Assembly (NCBI GenBank): GCA_029851415.1
Contig: CM056743.1
Coordinates: forward strand, 92,850,501-92,914,500
From: Eretmocerus hayati
Lineage: Eukaryota; Arthropoda; Insecta; Hymenoptera; Aphelinidae
Direction: 5' to 3'
Length of the DNA stretch: 64,000 nt
Positions 49,301 to 60,186 of this stretch are shown here, piece after piece (position 1 is the stretch's first letter; every line of letters begins with the position of its first letter). The translations under genes and the position numbers were made by a program. A model generated the notes under the pieces. That model was not told where the DNA came from. It saw only the letters and a list, made by a program, of their open reading frames with translations, and made no database searches.

Positions 49301-52300
49301 ATCGAAGAGATCAACATACATAGAGGACATCATGAAGGTAAGTGATTTCAACCTAAATATCGAAATTCATTCTTTCCGAAATCATTAAAACTAAGAAAAC
49401 GATAACGTCGCAAATCCCAATAGTTCAAATTATCTGAATGTATGTAACATGGAATTTGAAAATTTTTCCCGGGGCTTCGACAAAACCAATATATAAAAAA
49501 TGAAAATTCAAAAATTTCTCGGGACTTTGAAAAGACAAAGATGAAAAAAAATATTCTTTTTTTCAAAAAATTTTCCCAAAAATTTCCAAAATTTCCCACT
49601 CTGAGGCATATGCTGAACTTGCCTTAATTCTTATCAGTTTCAGTTAGAGAAACGCTCAGGCATTCGCGCTCTCTACTGAAGCCGCATTCTCCCCCTCCCC
49701 GCCTTCACAGACACAGACACGCGCCGAGAAGCATCACGACACCAGAAGAGGAGAGGGGATACTCAGTATCACGCGCTCTCTCAACAGTTTGCAGTCTTCT
49801 CCTTGTGCCCAGCGCAAACACGCGTATTCTATGGGGTCGAGCAGGTATGACAAAAGTCGACGCGGAACAGAGTCAGCTTGCGAGATGGCATCGGAGAGAT
49901 CAACATTCATAGAGGACATCATGAAGGTGAGTAATGTTAACCTCAATTTGTGAATTCACTTCTTCCAAAATTGTTAACATCCAGAAAACGTTAACGTCAA
50001 AAAATTCAATGGTTCAGATCATTTGAATATATGATACATGAAATTTGAGAATTCTTCCCGGGGCTTCGACAAAACCAATATATAAAAAAAGAGAATTCGA
50101 GAATTTTTCGGGACTTCGAAAAAACAAAAATATGAAAAATTGTTTTTCTTCCCAAAAAATTTTTCCAAAAATTCCCAGAATTCCCCACTCTGAGGCACAT
50201 GCTGCACTTGCTTTGATTCTCATCAGTTTCAGTTAGAGAAACGCTCAGGCGTTCGCGCTCTCTACTGAAGCCGCATTCTCTCCCTCCCCGCCTTCACAGA
50301 CACAGACACGCGTCGAGAAGCATCACGACACCAGAAGAGGAGAGGGGATACTTAGTATCGCGCGCTGTCTCAACAGTTCGCAGTCTTCTTCTTTCGCCGA
50401 GCGCAAACACGCGTACTCTATGGGGTCGAGCAGGTATGACAAAAGTCGACGCGGAACAGAGTCAGCTTACAAGATGGCATCGAAGAGATCAACATACATA
50501 GAGGACATCATGCAGGTAAGTGATTTCAACCGAAATATCGAAATTCATTCTTTCCGGAATCATTACAACTAAGAAAACGATAACGTCGCAAATTCCAATA
50601 GTTCAAATTATCTGAATGTATGTAACATGGAATTTGAAAATTTTCCCCGGGGCTTCGACAAAACGAATATATGAAAAATGAAAATTCAAAAATTTCTCGG
50701 GACTTTGAAAAGACAAAGATAAAAAAAATTATTCTTTTCTCCAAAAAATTTTCGCAAAAATTTCCAAAATTTCCCACTCTGAGGCATATGCTGAACTTGC
50801 CTTAATTCTTATCAGTTTCAGTTAGAGAAACGCTCAGGCATTCGCGCTCTCTACTGAAGCCGCATTCTCCCCCTCCCCGCCTTCACAGACACAGACACGC
50901 GCCGAGAAGCATTACGACACCAGAAGAGGAGAGGGAATACTTAGTATCACGCGCTCTCTCAACAGTTCGCAGTCTTCTCCTTGTGCCCAGCGCAAACGCG
51001 CGTACTCTATGGGGTCGAGCAGGTATGACAAAAGTCGACGCGGAACAGAGTCAGCTTGCAAGATGACATCGAAGAGATCAACATTCATAAAGGACATCAT
51101 GAAGGTGAGTAATTTCAACCTCAATTTTGAAATTCACTTTTTCCAAAATTGTTAACATTCAGAAAACGTTAACATCAAAAAATTCAATGGTTCAGATTAT
51201 TTGAATATATGATACATGAAATTTGAGAATTTTTCCCGGGGCTTCGACAAAACCAATATATAAAAAAAGAAAATTCGAGAATTTTTCGGGACTTCGAAAA
51301 AACAAAAAAATGAGATATTGTTTTTCTTTCCAAAAAATTTTTCCAAAAATTTCCAGAATCCCCCACTCTGAGGCACATGCTGCACTTGCTTTAATTCTTA
51401 TCAGTTTCAGTTAGAGAAACGCTCAGGCGTTCGCGCTCTCTACTGAAGCCGCATTCTCTCCCTCCCCGCCTTCACAGACACAGACACGCGTCGAGAAGCA
51501 TCACGACACCAGAAGAGGAGAGGGGATACTTAGTATCGCGCGCTGTCTCAACAGTTCGCAGTCTTCTTCTTTCGCCGAGCGCAAACACGCGTACTCTATG
51601 GGGTCGAGCAGGTATGACAAAAGTCGACGCGGAACAGAGTCAGCTTACAAGATGGCATCGAAGAGATCAACATACATAGAGGACATCATGAAGGTAAGTG
51701 ATTTCAACCTAAATATCGAAATTCATTCTTTCCGAAATCATTAAAACTAAGAAAACGATAACGTCGCAAATCCCAATAGTTCAAATTATCTGAATGTATG
51801 TATCATGGAATTTGAAAATTTTTCCCGGGGCTTCGACAAAACGAATATATGAAATATGAAAATTCAGTAATTTTTCGGGACTTTGAAAAGACAAAGATAA
51901 AAAAAATTATTCTTTTTTTCAAAAAATTTTCCCAAAAATTTCCAAAATTTCCCACTCTGAGGCATATGCTCATCTTGCCTTAATTCTTATCAGTTTCAGT
52001 TAGAGAAACGCTCAGGCATTCGCGCTCTCTACTGAAGCCGCATTCTCCCCCTCCCCGCCTTCACAGACACAGACACGCGCCGAGAAGCATTACGACACCA
52101 GAAGAGGAGAGGGGATACTTAGTATCACGCGCTTTCTCAACAGTTCGCAGTCTTCTTCTTGTGCCCAGCGCAAACGCGCGTACTCTATGGGGTCGAGCAG
52201 GTATGACAAAAGTCGACGCGGAACAGAGTCAGCTTGCAAGATGACATCGAAGAGATCAACATACATAGAGGACATCATGAAGGTGAGTAATTTCAACCTC

Positions 52301-52880
52301 AATTTTGAAATTCACTCTTTCCAAAATTGTTAAAATTCAGAAAACGTTATCGTCAAAAAATTCAATAGTTCAAATTATTCGAATATATGATACATGAAAT
52401 TTGAAAATTTTCTCCGAGGCTTCGACAAAACAAATATATAAAAAATGAATATTCGAAAATTTTTCGGGACCATGAGAAAACAAAGATATGAAAAAGTGTT
52501 TTTTTTTTTCAAAACATTTTCCCAAAAATTTCCAAAATTCCCCACTCTGAGGCACAGTCTGAACTTGCCTCGATTCTTATCAGTTCCATTCAGAGAAACG
52601 CCCAGGCATTCACGCTCTCTACTAACGCCGCGTTCCCCCCCACGCTGCCTTCAAAGACAGACATAGGCGCCCCGAGTGAAATCAGAAAACGTGTCATCGA
52701 AAGAATAAGATACCATTGGTGATGCGCGATCCCTCACCAACCCATATCATGTTTCTTGACACAATGGTGAACATACGTACGCTGAAGAGAAGATTCATTT
52801 CAAGAAAATTCTATGTAAATAAGGAGAACTTACATAATATCATCATGGACATTGACATCTACAACTCAAGAGCGTAAAAG
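43310..52880 (+). repeat. Exon-like tandem array 2 (17 units, 589-bp monomers)
   Basis: From 44932 on the monomers are exactly 589 bp: 283-nt exon-like plus 306-nt intron-like. Exon-like segments: ending 43433; ending 44075; 44340-44626; 44932-45214; 45521-45803; 46110-46392; 46699-46981; 47288-47570; 47877-48159; 48466-48748; 49055-49337; 49644-49926; 50233-50515; 50822-51104; 51411-51693; 52000-52282; last ending 52879. All 17 donors are GTAAGC, GTAAGT or GTGAGT. If splicing uses TTAG four bases downstream of TTTCAG, the segment is 279 nt (93 codons, phase 0 at both ends) and stays open in the 13 units from 44932 to 52282, with the motif MGSSRYDKSRRGTES. With TTTCAG it is 283 nt and would shift frame. 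The product is unrecognised and may be noncoding. Confidence 0.7.
47288..51999 (+). repeat. Higher-order repeat: dimers of 1,178 bp and tetramers of 2,356 bp
   Basis: A-type (GTAAGT) and B-type (GTGAGT) monomers alternate. B-type monomers themselves alternate between two variants (47288 and 49644 versus 48466 and 50822), giving two near-identical four-monomer blocks. This indicates recent unequal exchange of multi-monomer blocks. Confidence 0.75.
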
Positions 52881-53882
52881 TAAGTAAAATCTATCAAATC
52901 ATAGTTCTTCATGTTCTCCGAATTCGATAAACATACCAAATATAAAATTCAAACCTTTCCCGAGATTTTGTAGATTCAAATATATAATAATATCAAGAAA
53001 TGAATTGAATCCCTATGATTCTAAACAAAATTGACAAGTTACCTCCAAAGACCAAACTTTCAGGCTCTGCAATTCTAATTCTCAATTTCCCCCTCCATGA
53101 GAATGTCTTACTATATTATGAAATCCAGTTGAATTAACCAAATTCGACACCAATGAAGAGTTCGATTTCAAACTTTGCTCTATTATTCCACAGGCATTCG
53201 AAAATCAATCGTGAATATCGTACAACGAAGAATTTACAAGACATTTTCGACTCAACGTGTTACATCCGTTCCAGAAAAAGTAACAAGATCGGGACTACAG
53301 TAAAATGACATGGATAACAAGAGGATAACAATACTCACATAAAACGAGGGAATTTATAACACTTCTGGAATCGAATCAACTTCCGAAGACATCAAATGTG
53401 AGTTACTTGTATTAACCCGTGTCACTTCACATTCTAGAACATCTGTAAAAATTCAATGAGATATAGCTCCATGGAAATTTTTCGAATCATATGATTCTAT
53501 AAAATCGTCGTCAGAACATTAGATTGATTAGTTTTTCATGAAACGTAGGCAAATAAGAAAATAGCCTTTACTATGCTACTGAAATGGCATGAATGGTATC
53601 TCACCAATGTAGCCTTGATCTCACGATCTAATTTGAGACTAATCTTAATTACGAAAAAAATCGATCCATCGTCCCACACTTTAAAGAATAATTCTCAACA
53701 ATACACATCGTTTACATATCCAAATGCAATCGAATACATTTACGAGTTGCAACAGAAATGTATGATGCCATGGCTCACATAGAGATCGAGACTATCATCT
53801 CTGAGATCGACAGATTACAATTTCCTGTTGCCAAGCTGCTGTAAATGTAGGGTATCCTCACTCAAAAATACAACACACTTAC
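52881..53882. other. AT-rich tract after array 2
   Basis: Copy 2 counterpart of 38005-39025, no gene. Confidence 0.5.
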
Positions 53883-53997
53883 ACCACTCTGCAGAAGCAA
53901 GTTGCTGGATTTCCTCTGATCTGAGCGCCGCTTTGGTCCCGACACTGGTTAACCAAACCGACGGGTCAGTCTCATCTGATCATGTCTCCTTCAACCT
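53883..53997 (-). other. 115-bp conserved core, copy 4
   Basis: Counterpart of 39026-39140; same length, donor-like GTAAGT kept; plus frame open. Confidence 0.45.
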
Positions 53998-55299
53998 CTG
54001 TGATGAAGAGTTACATTTACACTGAAACAACATACACAAACCAATTCACACTCAATTCCACTCCATATCACACAACGTAAACGATAGATCGATATTCTTA
54101 TTCATTTCAATAGAATCTTCACCAAATATCACCAGTTGTTATAAATTATAGATCAAAATATTGTTGGAATTAGTTCGTTCCTAGGATCGTATATTGAGTA
54201 TCAATAATTCCATTCATATATTCGATCGTTATTGAGTATAATAAAAAATTATCATTCATCGATGTAATGACTTTCATGCACGTCTCTCAGAATTCAATCT
54301 TTTGTTGTGACGACTCTCCTTCAATTCGTACAATAACTAATTTTGTTAACAAGATGGCGACATACGCTTCTCATACGATTGTATAACATAACTCACTCTA
54401 TTTTAAGACATCCAAATGTAAACCTGTAACTAGAATAATGTATGATGAGACTTTAGTTTAAGATATCACACTCCGTACTCTACATATAATTATGGCCAAT
54501 GTAAAATGTATCAATATCTGAATCTCCCGAAACTCGATAAATAAAATCAAATGGTTGGGGTAATGTCCCCAACCATCCCCGTGTCGATTCATTTATCATA
54601 GAATAAGCATTTGAAAAAGAATACAAATCATCAAATGAATTTTTCCGTACAATCTTCAATTGTACTTTTTTTTCAATCTCAAACTGAAAAATATTCTATT
54701 CATGATGGGATTCATACGAATTTTCAAAAAGAGCATAATTGGAATTTCCTAATATATTGAAAATTTCCAAGTACTAATTCCAGCTTAACTTAAATCAATT
54801 CAAAGTCATCCAAAAAAATATTTTTGATCGTCTGTGCGCAAATGAGTCATTTGCACACTGTTTTCCGCTTTTCATTTGCTCACAGAAGATCAAAAAACAT
54901 AGTATGATACTCGGGCGCAATGGTTTTCGCTTTCTCGTGACTATTTAGACCCTCGCCTGCGGCTCGGGCCTGAAAAAGTCACTCGAAGTGCGAAAACCAT
55001 CGTTTGCGCCATTGTATCATAATATACTATTATAAATCCACTATCACTCGACAAAGTAAAATCATTCTTCCAATTTCATCAAAAAGTAAATGCATTCACT
55101 TAATCTTCATTAACAAGATCTAATTCAATACTTCATTCATCCTCGTCATACTTACTTGAAACTATCACACCACACTTTTACAAGTTGCAACAGCACATAA
55201 TGCCTTGGCTCATATGGGAGTTGGGTTTCTCATTCCCGAATGCGACAGAGTGTGACTCCCTGTTGCCCAGCTATTGTGAAACAACAACACAACACTAAC
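53998..55299. other. AT-rich tract between cores 4 and 5
   Basis: No gene; includes the 0.2-kb hairpin insertion below. Confidence 0.5.
54824..55031. mobile_element. ~208-bp double-hairpin insertion, copy 2 only
   Basis: Absent at the matching site in copy 1 (near 39965). Two adjacent inverted repeats: TTTGATC...GATCAAA and ATGATACTCGGGCGCAATGG paired with CGTTTGCGCCATTGTATCAT (inexact). Inserted after the 14-kb/9.6-kb duplication. Confidence 0.7.
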
Positions 55300-55414
55300 A
55301 CCACTCTTCAGAAGCATGTTGCTGGATTTCCTCTGATCTGAGCGCCGCTTTGGTCCCGACACTGGTAAACCAAATCGACGGGTCAGTCTCATCTGATCAT
55401 GTCTTCTTCAACCT
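55300..55414 (-). other. 115-bp conserved core, copy 5
   Basis: Same borders, donor-like GTTAGT; plus frame open. Confidence 0.45.
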
Positions 55415-56316
55415 CTGTGATGAAGAGTTACAATTTTACTTTTAACATAAAACCTTCCCCCGTTTCAACTCAATTTCACATCATGAACAAAAGACGAGGA
55501 TGATGAATATTAAAATCATTACGTCGACTCAAAATCTTCTCGAAAATTCAAATCTTCCAACGTAAATACTAATAATAGTATGAAAATAAAGAGCTTCCCT
55601 GATTAGTGAATTTCTAACAATTGCTCTTGATGATCGTGTAGCAAAAACCATCACAAAGCATCAATTCAATTCTCACCTCACAATTGCATCAATCGAGTGA
55701 TATTGGATTCATTTACAAAAGTCATTCCTAATTTTCTATACGATACCCTTCCTCAATACAGATTATCTATCCCTAAATTCTCATGAAAATCACTTGGATC
55801 ATAAACTGATCAAAAGAATTCTCTCAACCACTCCCCCATATGGAATGACGTCCTCTAATATTAGCATGCGAGATAGACGTGAACCGCTTCTCTTTTCATA
55901 TTTTCATAAGTTCGAATTTCAAAAGAACGTTTAATTTCTCCTCCAAATAGAAATAAATTTAAAAACTCCAAAATATTACGTAGGTTCACACTCGGTATGA
56001 GTAGAAATACGAAAATCATCATCTTCAAAGTCAAATAAAAAATTCCTCGAATTCATTAAAAGAAGTTTCAAAAATTTGAAATCCACGCGTATGTATCATA
56101 TATTCAAAATCAACGAAATAACAACCTTTCGATCTTTAACATTCCATCACTTTGTCAGTACGATTCGACTTCATCGTCACTCTATCACTCATTTCATTCG
56201 AAATCAATCAATACTCATGCGGATCGATCTATCTCTAACAAAAAATTAAAATGAAAACCATTAAATAAAGCTAACTCGAACACCAAAGTTAATTCACATC
56301 TGAAAGTGAGGCGGCC
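55415..56316. other. AT-rich tract, no gene recognised
   Basis: Counterpart of 41379-42280 at about 90 percent. Confidence 0.4.
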
Positions 56317-56562
56317 TTGTCAACCGTAAAAAGTTACTCGGCTACCTTCGATGTTGAAAATGGCGGTGTCTCGAATTTTCTAATACGCTTCACTAAAATA
56401 CGCCATAAAATGACTCCCAGCATGCACTTAATACGAAAATATATAAACGAAACACATAAAAATCGATTGCTCCTAACCTTCGCCAACGGATTCGGAAACT
56501 TGGGCAGTGTTCGAAAGGGCTCCGTGAGACCGATCAGCGACCGTCTTCACGGCAAGAATTAG
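56317..56562 (+). CDS. Hypothetical 81-codon ORF near the end of copy 2
   Basis: Intact counterpart of 42281-42526 with about nine residue changes and no indel. Confidence 0.3.
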   Translation: MSTVKSYSATFDVENGGVSNFLIRFTKIRHKMTPSMHLIRKYINETHKNRLLLTFANGFGNLGSVRKGSVRPISDRLHGKN

Positions 56563-56826
56563 CAGCAAATCGAATATATAATATCATCGTATAAATACAT
56601 ATAAAAAAATCGGAAATACATACAAAAAACTCAAAAATACGTTGAAAATACGTAAACGACACTCAAACACGTGTTCTATACATCGCGGAAAAATCTAGGG
56701 ACATTTGACCTGGTCTAGGGACTTTTCGTGCCGTCAAGTTGGCAACACTGATTCGATTTTATGTTGGCAACCCTGATATAGGGATTCCGTGGGGGAATAG
56801 GCACCTTGTGTCTCTTAATATAATAA

Positions 56827-57549
56827 AGTGTAGATCAAAGCCAGACATAACGGTGTAAGATCGGACTCGTTTAACTGGTATATTGGAAAATATAATTGAA
56901 AATACTGCCTCATAAAGAAAATTGGTGGAGAATAATTAATCTATGACCATTTACCATTATACTTGAATTTATATAAATATCCACGCCACTGCAGAAATCA
57001 TACAATTACAAGACAAAATATTGTGAGATTCATATTTTCAACTGACCATCAATTGCCAGGATATATTGCTACGGGAAATGTTTTTAAATAAGTGTGAATT
57101 GGTGAAGATCCAGGAATGAAAAATTGCGAGAGCCACTGCGGAAAACATATTGAGCACAAAGAGAATCATTTATTCTTTGGATGAGATCCTCAAATTGTTT
57201 AACTTTCTCAGTTGGCTCTCATGTGCTCGGCACATCTTTCAACCATTTCCTCAAAATCCCGTTTTCCAGGTTTCAAATAAAATACTCATGAATACAATTT
57301 GTTGAGATTTTCTGTAGCAAATAAATAAATACGCGAACAAGCCCATGAGTTACTCAATTTGTTTCGTTATAGGTATATTTTATTACAATGAGATTATGCT
57401 CCCAAAAGAGACCGAACAAAGAAGACTTAATAGAATTTATGTGTATATACCGAGTTCGGATTACAGTAATAGTGCAAACACATGTGATACGTGTATATTA
57501 TGATTCGAGGAGTTGATGAAAATCATCGAGTAGTTGGGTCTGAATATAT
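56827..57549. other. No gene recognised
   Basis: AT-rich, between the duplication and the ankyrin/PRANC pseudogene; on the minus strand this would be its 3' flank. Confidence 0.5.
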
Positions 57550-58196
57550 TCAAATCATACTCAGATTCCTTAGATCGTCGTCGGACATCATATGAAGCAA
57601 TTTTTCAAAAATAACTGGGTAACTAAGGTATTCCATTTTTAATATGAGCGCCATTGCCCGCAAAGGAGAAGTAATCAATTTTTGCCGTTGTTTAACGTAT
57701 TCGGAATCTGTCGTAATCCAAGACCAATATATTGGAAAAGTATCTGATAAATGTAAATTCTGCATTGCTGCGATAACCATCAGATCCCGTGCCAGTAAGC
57801 TCTACTCTGGTATCAACACAAAGTTAGATAGATACATAGTACCAATTTTATAAGACGTCATTTTGTCCGAATCTACAATACATTTTCGTGTGTGGTCAAT
57901 TATGACTGATGATATGCCTACATCAGTCGAGATGGAATATGAATTTTGCTCTCTTATGAGATGAGGAAAAGCAATGAAGTACTGCACAATACATTTTACA
58001 TGCTTCAATTCACTAATTTCCGAGACCCATTGTAACACCTGAAGTATGTTGCTAATTTCAGATTTCTTCAACACCCATGAAAATTGATCACTCACGAAAT
58101 TGCTCACAACCAGTGGTCTGACGACTGGTACTCCATTTTCATCCTTACATCTTGTATTGCATCCTAGATTAGTCAATATCTTCAAGATGTTGAATT

Positions 58197-59322
58197 TTAA
58201 CACGTTCACTGCGATGGGCCCGACCGGTGGGGCCTACGATATTTTGTTTTTCAATCTTTGCCGATTTATATTTGTCGAAAAAATTTTTCAAATAGGCATT
58301 TTCCTAGGCGTTTTAGTTTGTGAAGAGCATAAATAATAAGTCACAACAGGATCTGTTCCTATATACAGTAAAATCTCTCTTGCGGGACCGGGAAAAATTG
58401 GCCGTTAAGGGAGGTGGCCGTTTTTGGGAGGTTTCGATAGTTCCGACAGGGAAAAGACTCGTTCCTAAAAGTCAATACTTTTCATATCAGCTCAATATCT
58501 GAAGTAAACAATAATCAGTGAGATGATTCCATCGAATCAAAGCAAGTTACAGAGCCGCAGAAAAATAGAGAAATATCGAATATACTACTGTATCCGATGT
58601 CATATGCAATCATGAATGAAGTATAAATTCGTTATTTATCTATTAGAAACTTTGAACGCTATTTGTCATGAAAAAATTCGAGATCAAGGTTTGTATTTGA
58701 GTCCTTTTCATCAAATCATCACCCAATTTCAATTACAAATCACATATCGATGTCCATCCATCGAGATGATTGCGGTTCACATAAAACTCTTCCTATTCAT
58801 TCATATGGCTCAGAGCCTCACTCAGACCATCTTCCGAGGTTGGTTTTGGTTTTTGATCCTCCTCTGCTACATCTCCATTCTCATCTTTATCACTCTCTGA
58901 TTGGGACAATATGCAGAATGTCTTTACATGTTACAATCCTCATCAGAACCTCTATCGTCATATGGAATTGATATAAATAGTATAGTAACAAAACAACAGG
59001 AAAATTGAGAATACCATTGAAATATAGTGGTCGCTTTTCGGAGGTTCAATTTACATATGAAAGGTACTCTCGGGACTGAGAAAACCCGGCCGTTAGAAGA
59101 GGTGGCCACTATACAGAGGGGCTGCTATTGGGAGGTTTTACGTCCATAAGACTCAATACAATTCTGCCGGGACCTTGAATTTTCGGCCGCTAAGGGAGGT
59201 GGCCGCTTTTGAGAGGTGGCCGCTAAGAGAGGTTCTACTGTACTTGCCTCAATCGGAGAACGAGGGTCGAGATGAAGACGAACCAAAAATTACGAAAAAC
59301 TGCCTTTGCAGTGAACGTGTTA
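58197..59322. mobile_element. piggyBac-like nonautonomous element with TTAA target copies
   Basis: TTAA at 58197-58200 and 59319-59322. Ends are inverted: CACGTTCACTGCGATGG and the matching GCAGTGAACGTG. No transposase. It is interrupted by the pogo-like element, so its own length was only about 250 bp. Confidence 0.75.
58366..59240. mobile_element. 875-bp pogo/Tigger-like nonautonomous element with TA target copies
   Basis: TA CAGTAAAATCTCTCTTGCG at the left and CTAAGAGAGGTTCTACTG TA at the right, with inner GGCCGCTAAGGGAGGTGGCC-type blocks. No DDE transposase; internal ORFs are short. The same family is truncated at 23091-23345. Confidence 0.75.
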
Positions 59323-59398
59323 AGAATGATATCTTGTCACATGCGTAGTGAGAAATTGTATATCCACGGTGATCCACATGTTCTAAATCTAGTTTATT

Positions 59399-60050
59399 GT
59401 CAAATTGGGTAACTTTGGTACAGTGGTTGCAACTTCGATACACACCTGAAAAATGACTTTTAAAGCTGTTTTTGGCAAGGGAGATGATTCTATGGCTTTG
59501 AAACCTGTTCTCCCCTCTTGATACACAAATAAACAATGTGTTGAGCCACTACAGAGCCCACGTGGATGATTGTAGTTGTTCATTGAAGCTTTTCCCAAAA
59601 CAGCTGATTTAGCGCCGATACGCGAGTGGTCCAGTTAGTGTCCCTGGCAAAAACTGTTCCGGAACGAACTACGGGTGTATAATGCTAAATTTCCATCACA
59701 TATATCACCGTCTTGAAGAAACCATCGTTACATAGGAGTATCTACAGCATTTGGAATTTTAATGAATGAAAAACCGGAAAAACCCATGATGAAGTGTATC
59801 AAAGTTACCCCACTCTAGGTAAGAAGCATGAGGATAGGGTAACTCCAAAACCCCTTTCTATGACAGCTTCTTTTCAACTCATCTTGGGTCGAGTGATGGT
59901 CTATGAGGTCTGCATACAGCTTAGAACAAGACTTGTGAATGATTAAAATTGATTCAGTCGCATGGTGGTGGGTAGAATTGAAATATTTCGTAAGTGAACC
60001 AAAGTTGCCCCATCGGAACCTAACTTTGATACACTTACAAGAATGCTAAA
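59399..60050 (-). repeat. Interspersed repeat R1, copy c
   Basis: Minus-orientation copy with GTCAAATTGGGTAACTTTGG at one end and ACCAAAGTTGCCCC near the other. Confidence 0.7.
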
Positions 60051-60186
60051 AGCTCCTGCTTAAACACATCGGATTGAACTTTGTAGCTCGTCAATCGAAA
60101 GCTGAAATTGTACGCTTTCGACTGATTACTTATAGGAGTTGGTTTCTGTCTATGTATATAGCAGTGCCCAGCCGGGTTTTCAAGCA

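Larger units (their letters stand above)
42791..56826. repeat. Large tandem duplication, copy 2 (14.0 kb)
   Basis: Directly follows copy 1; the longer length is explained by 17 instead of 8 array units, partly offset by fewer 115-bp cores (two against three), plus one 0.2-kb insertion. Confidence 0.85.
57550..59397 (-). pseudogene. Ankyrin-repeat gene remnant with PRANC/F-box-like C terminus, split by a transposon
   Basis: Coding pieces on the minus strand: 59397-59323, then (after the inserted element) 58196-57550. The first piece ends with an ankyrin-like VDHRGYTISHYACDK. The second resumes with ILKILTNLGCNTRCKDENG, the rest of an ankyrin unit. Deleting the element with one TTAA restores the frame exactly. 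The C-terminal end has YLSYPVIFEKLL and SDDDLRNLS, as in the F-box-like PRANC end of parasitoid-wasp ankyrin proteins. A TAG at 57802-57804 breaks the frame before that end, and an R1 repeat cuts the upstream side at about 59399. Known members may act in ubiquitin ligase or NF-kB pathways; here the gene looks dead. Confidence 0.6.

Noticed and set aside
33755..52880. CRISPR-like or rDNA-like array
   Set aside because: Unit length, lack of unique spacers and eukaryotic splice signals exclude CRISPR; no rRNA similarity seen.
58197..58209. ATG-like start of the ankyrin/PRANC ORF at 58209
   Set aside because: That codon lies in the terminal repeat of the piggyBac-like element, not in the original gene.
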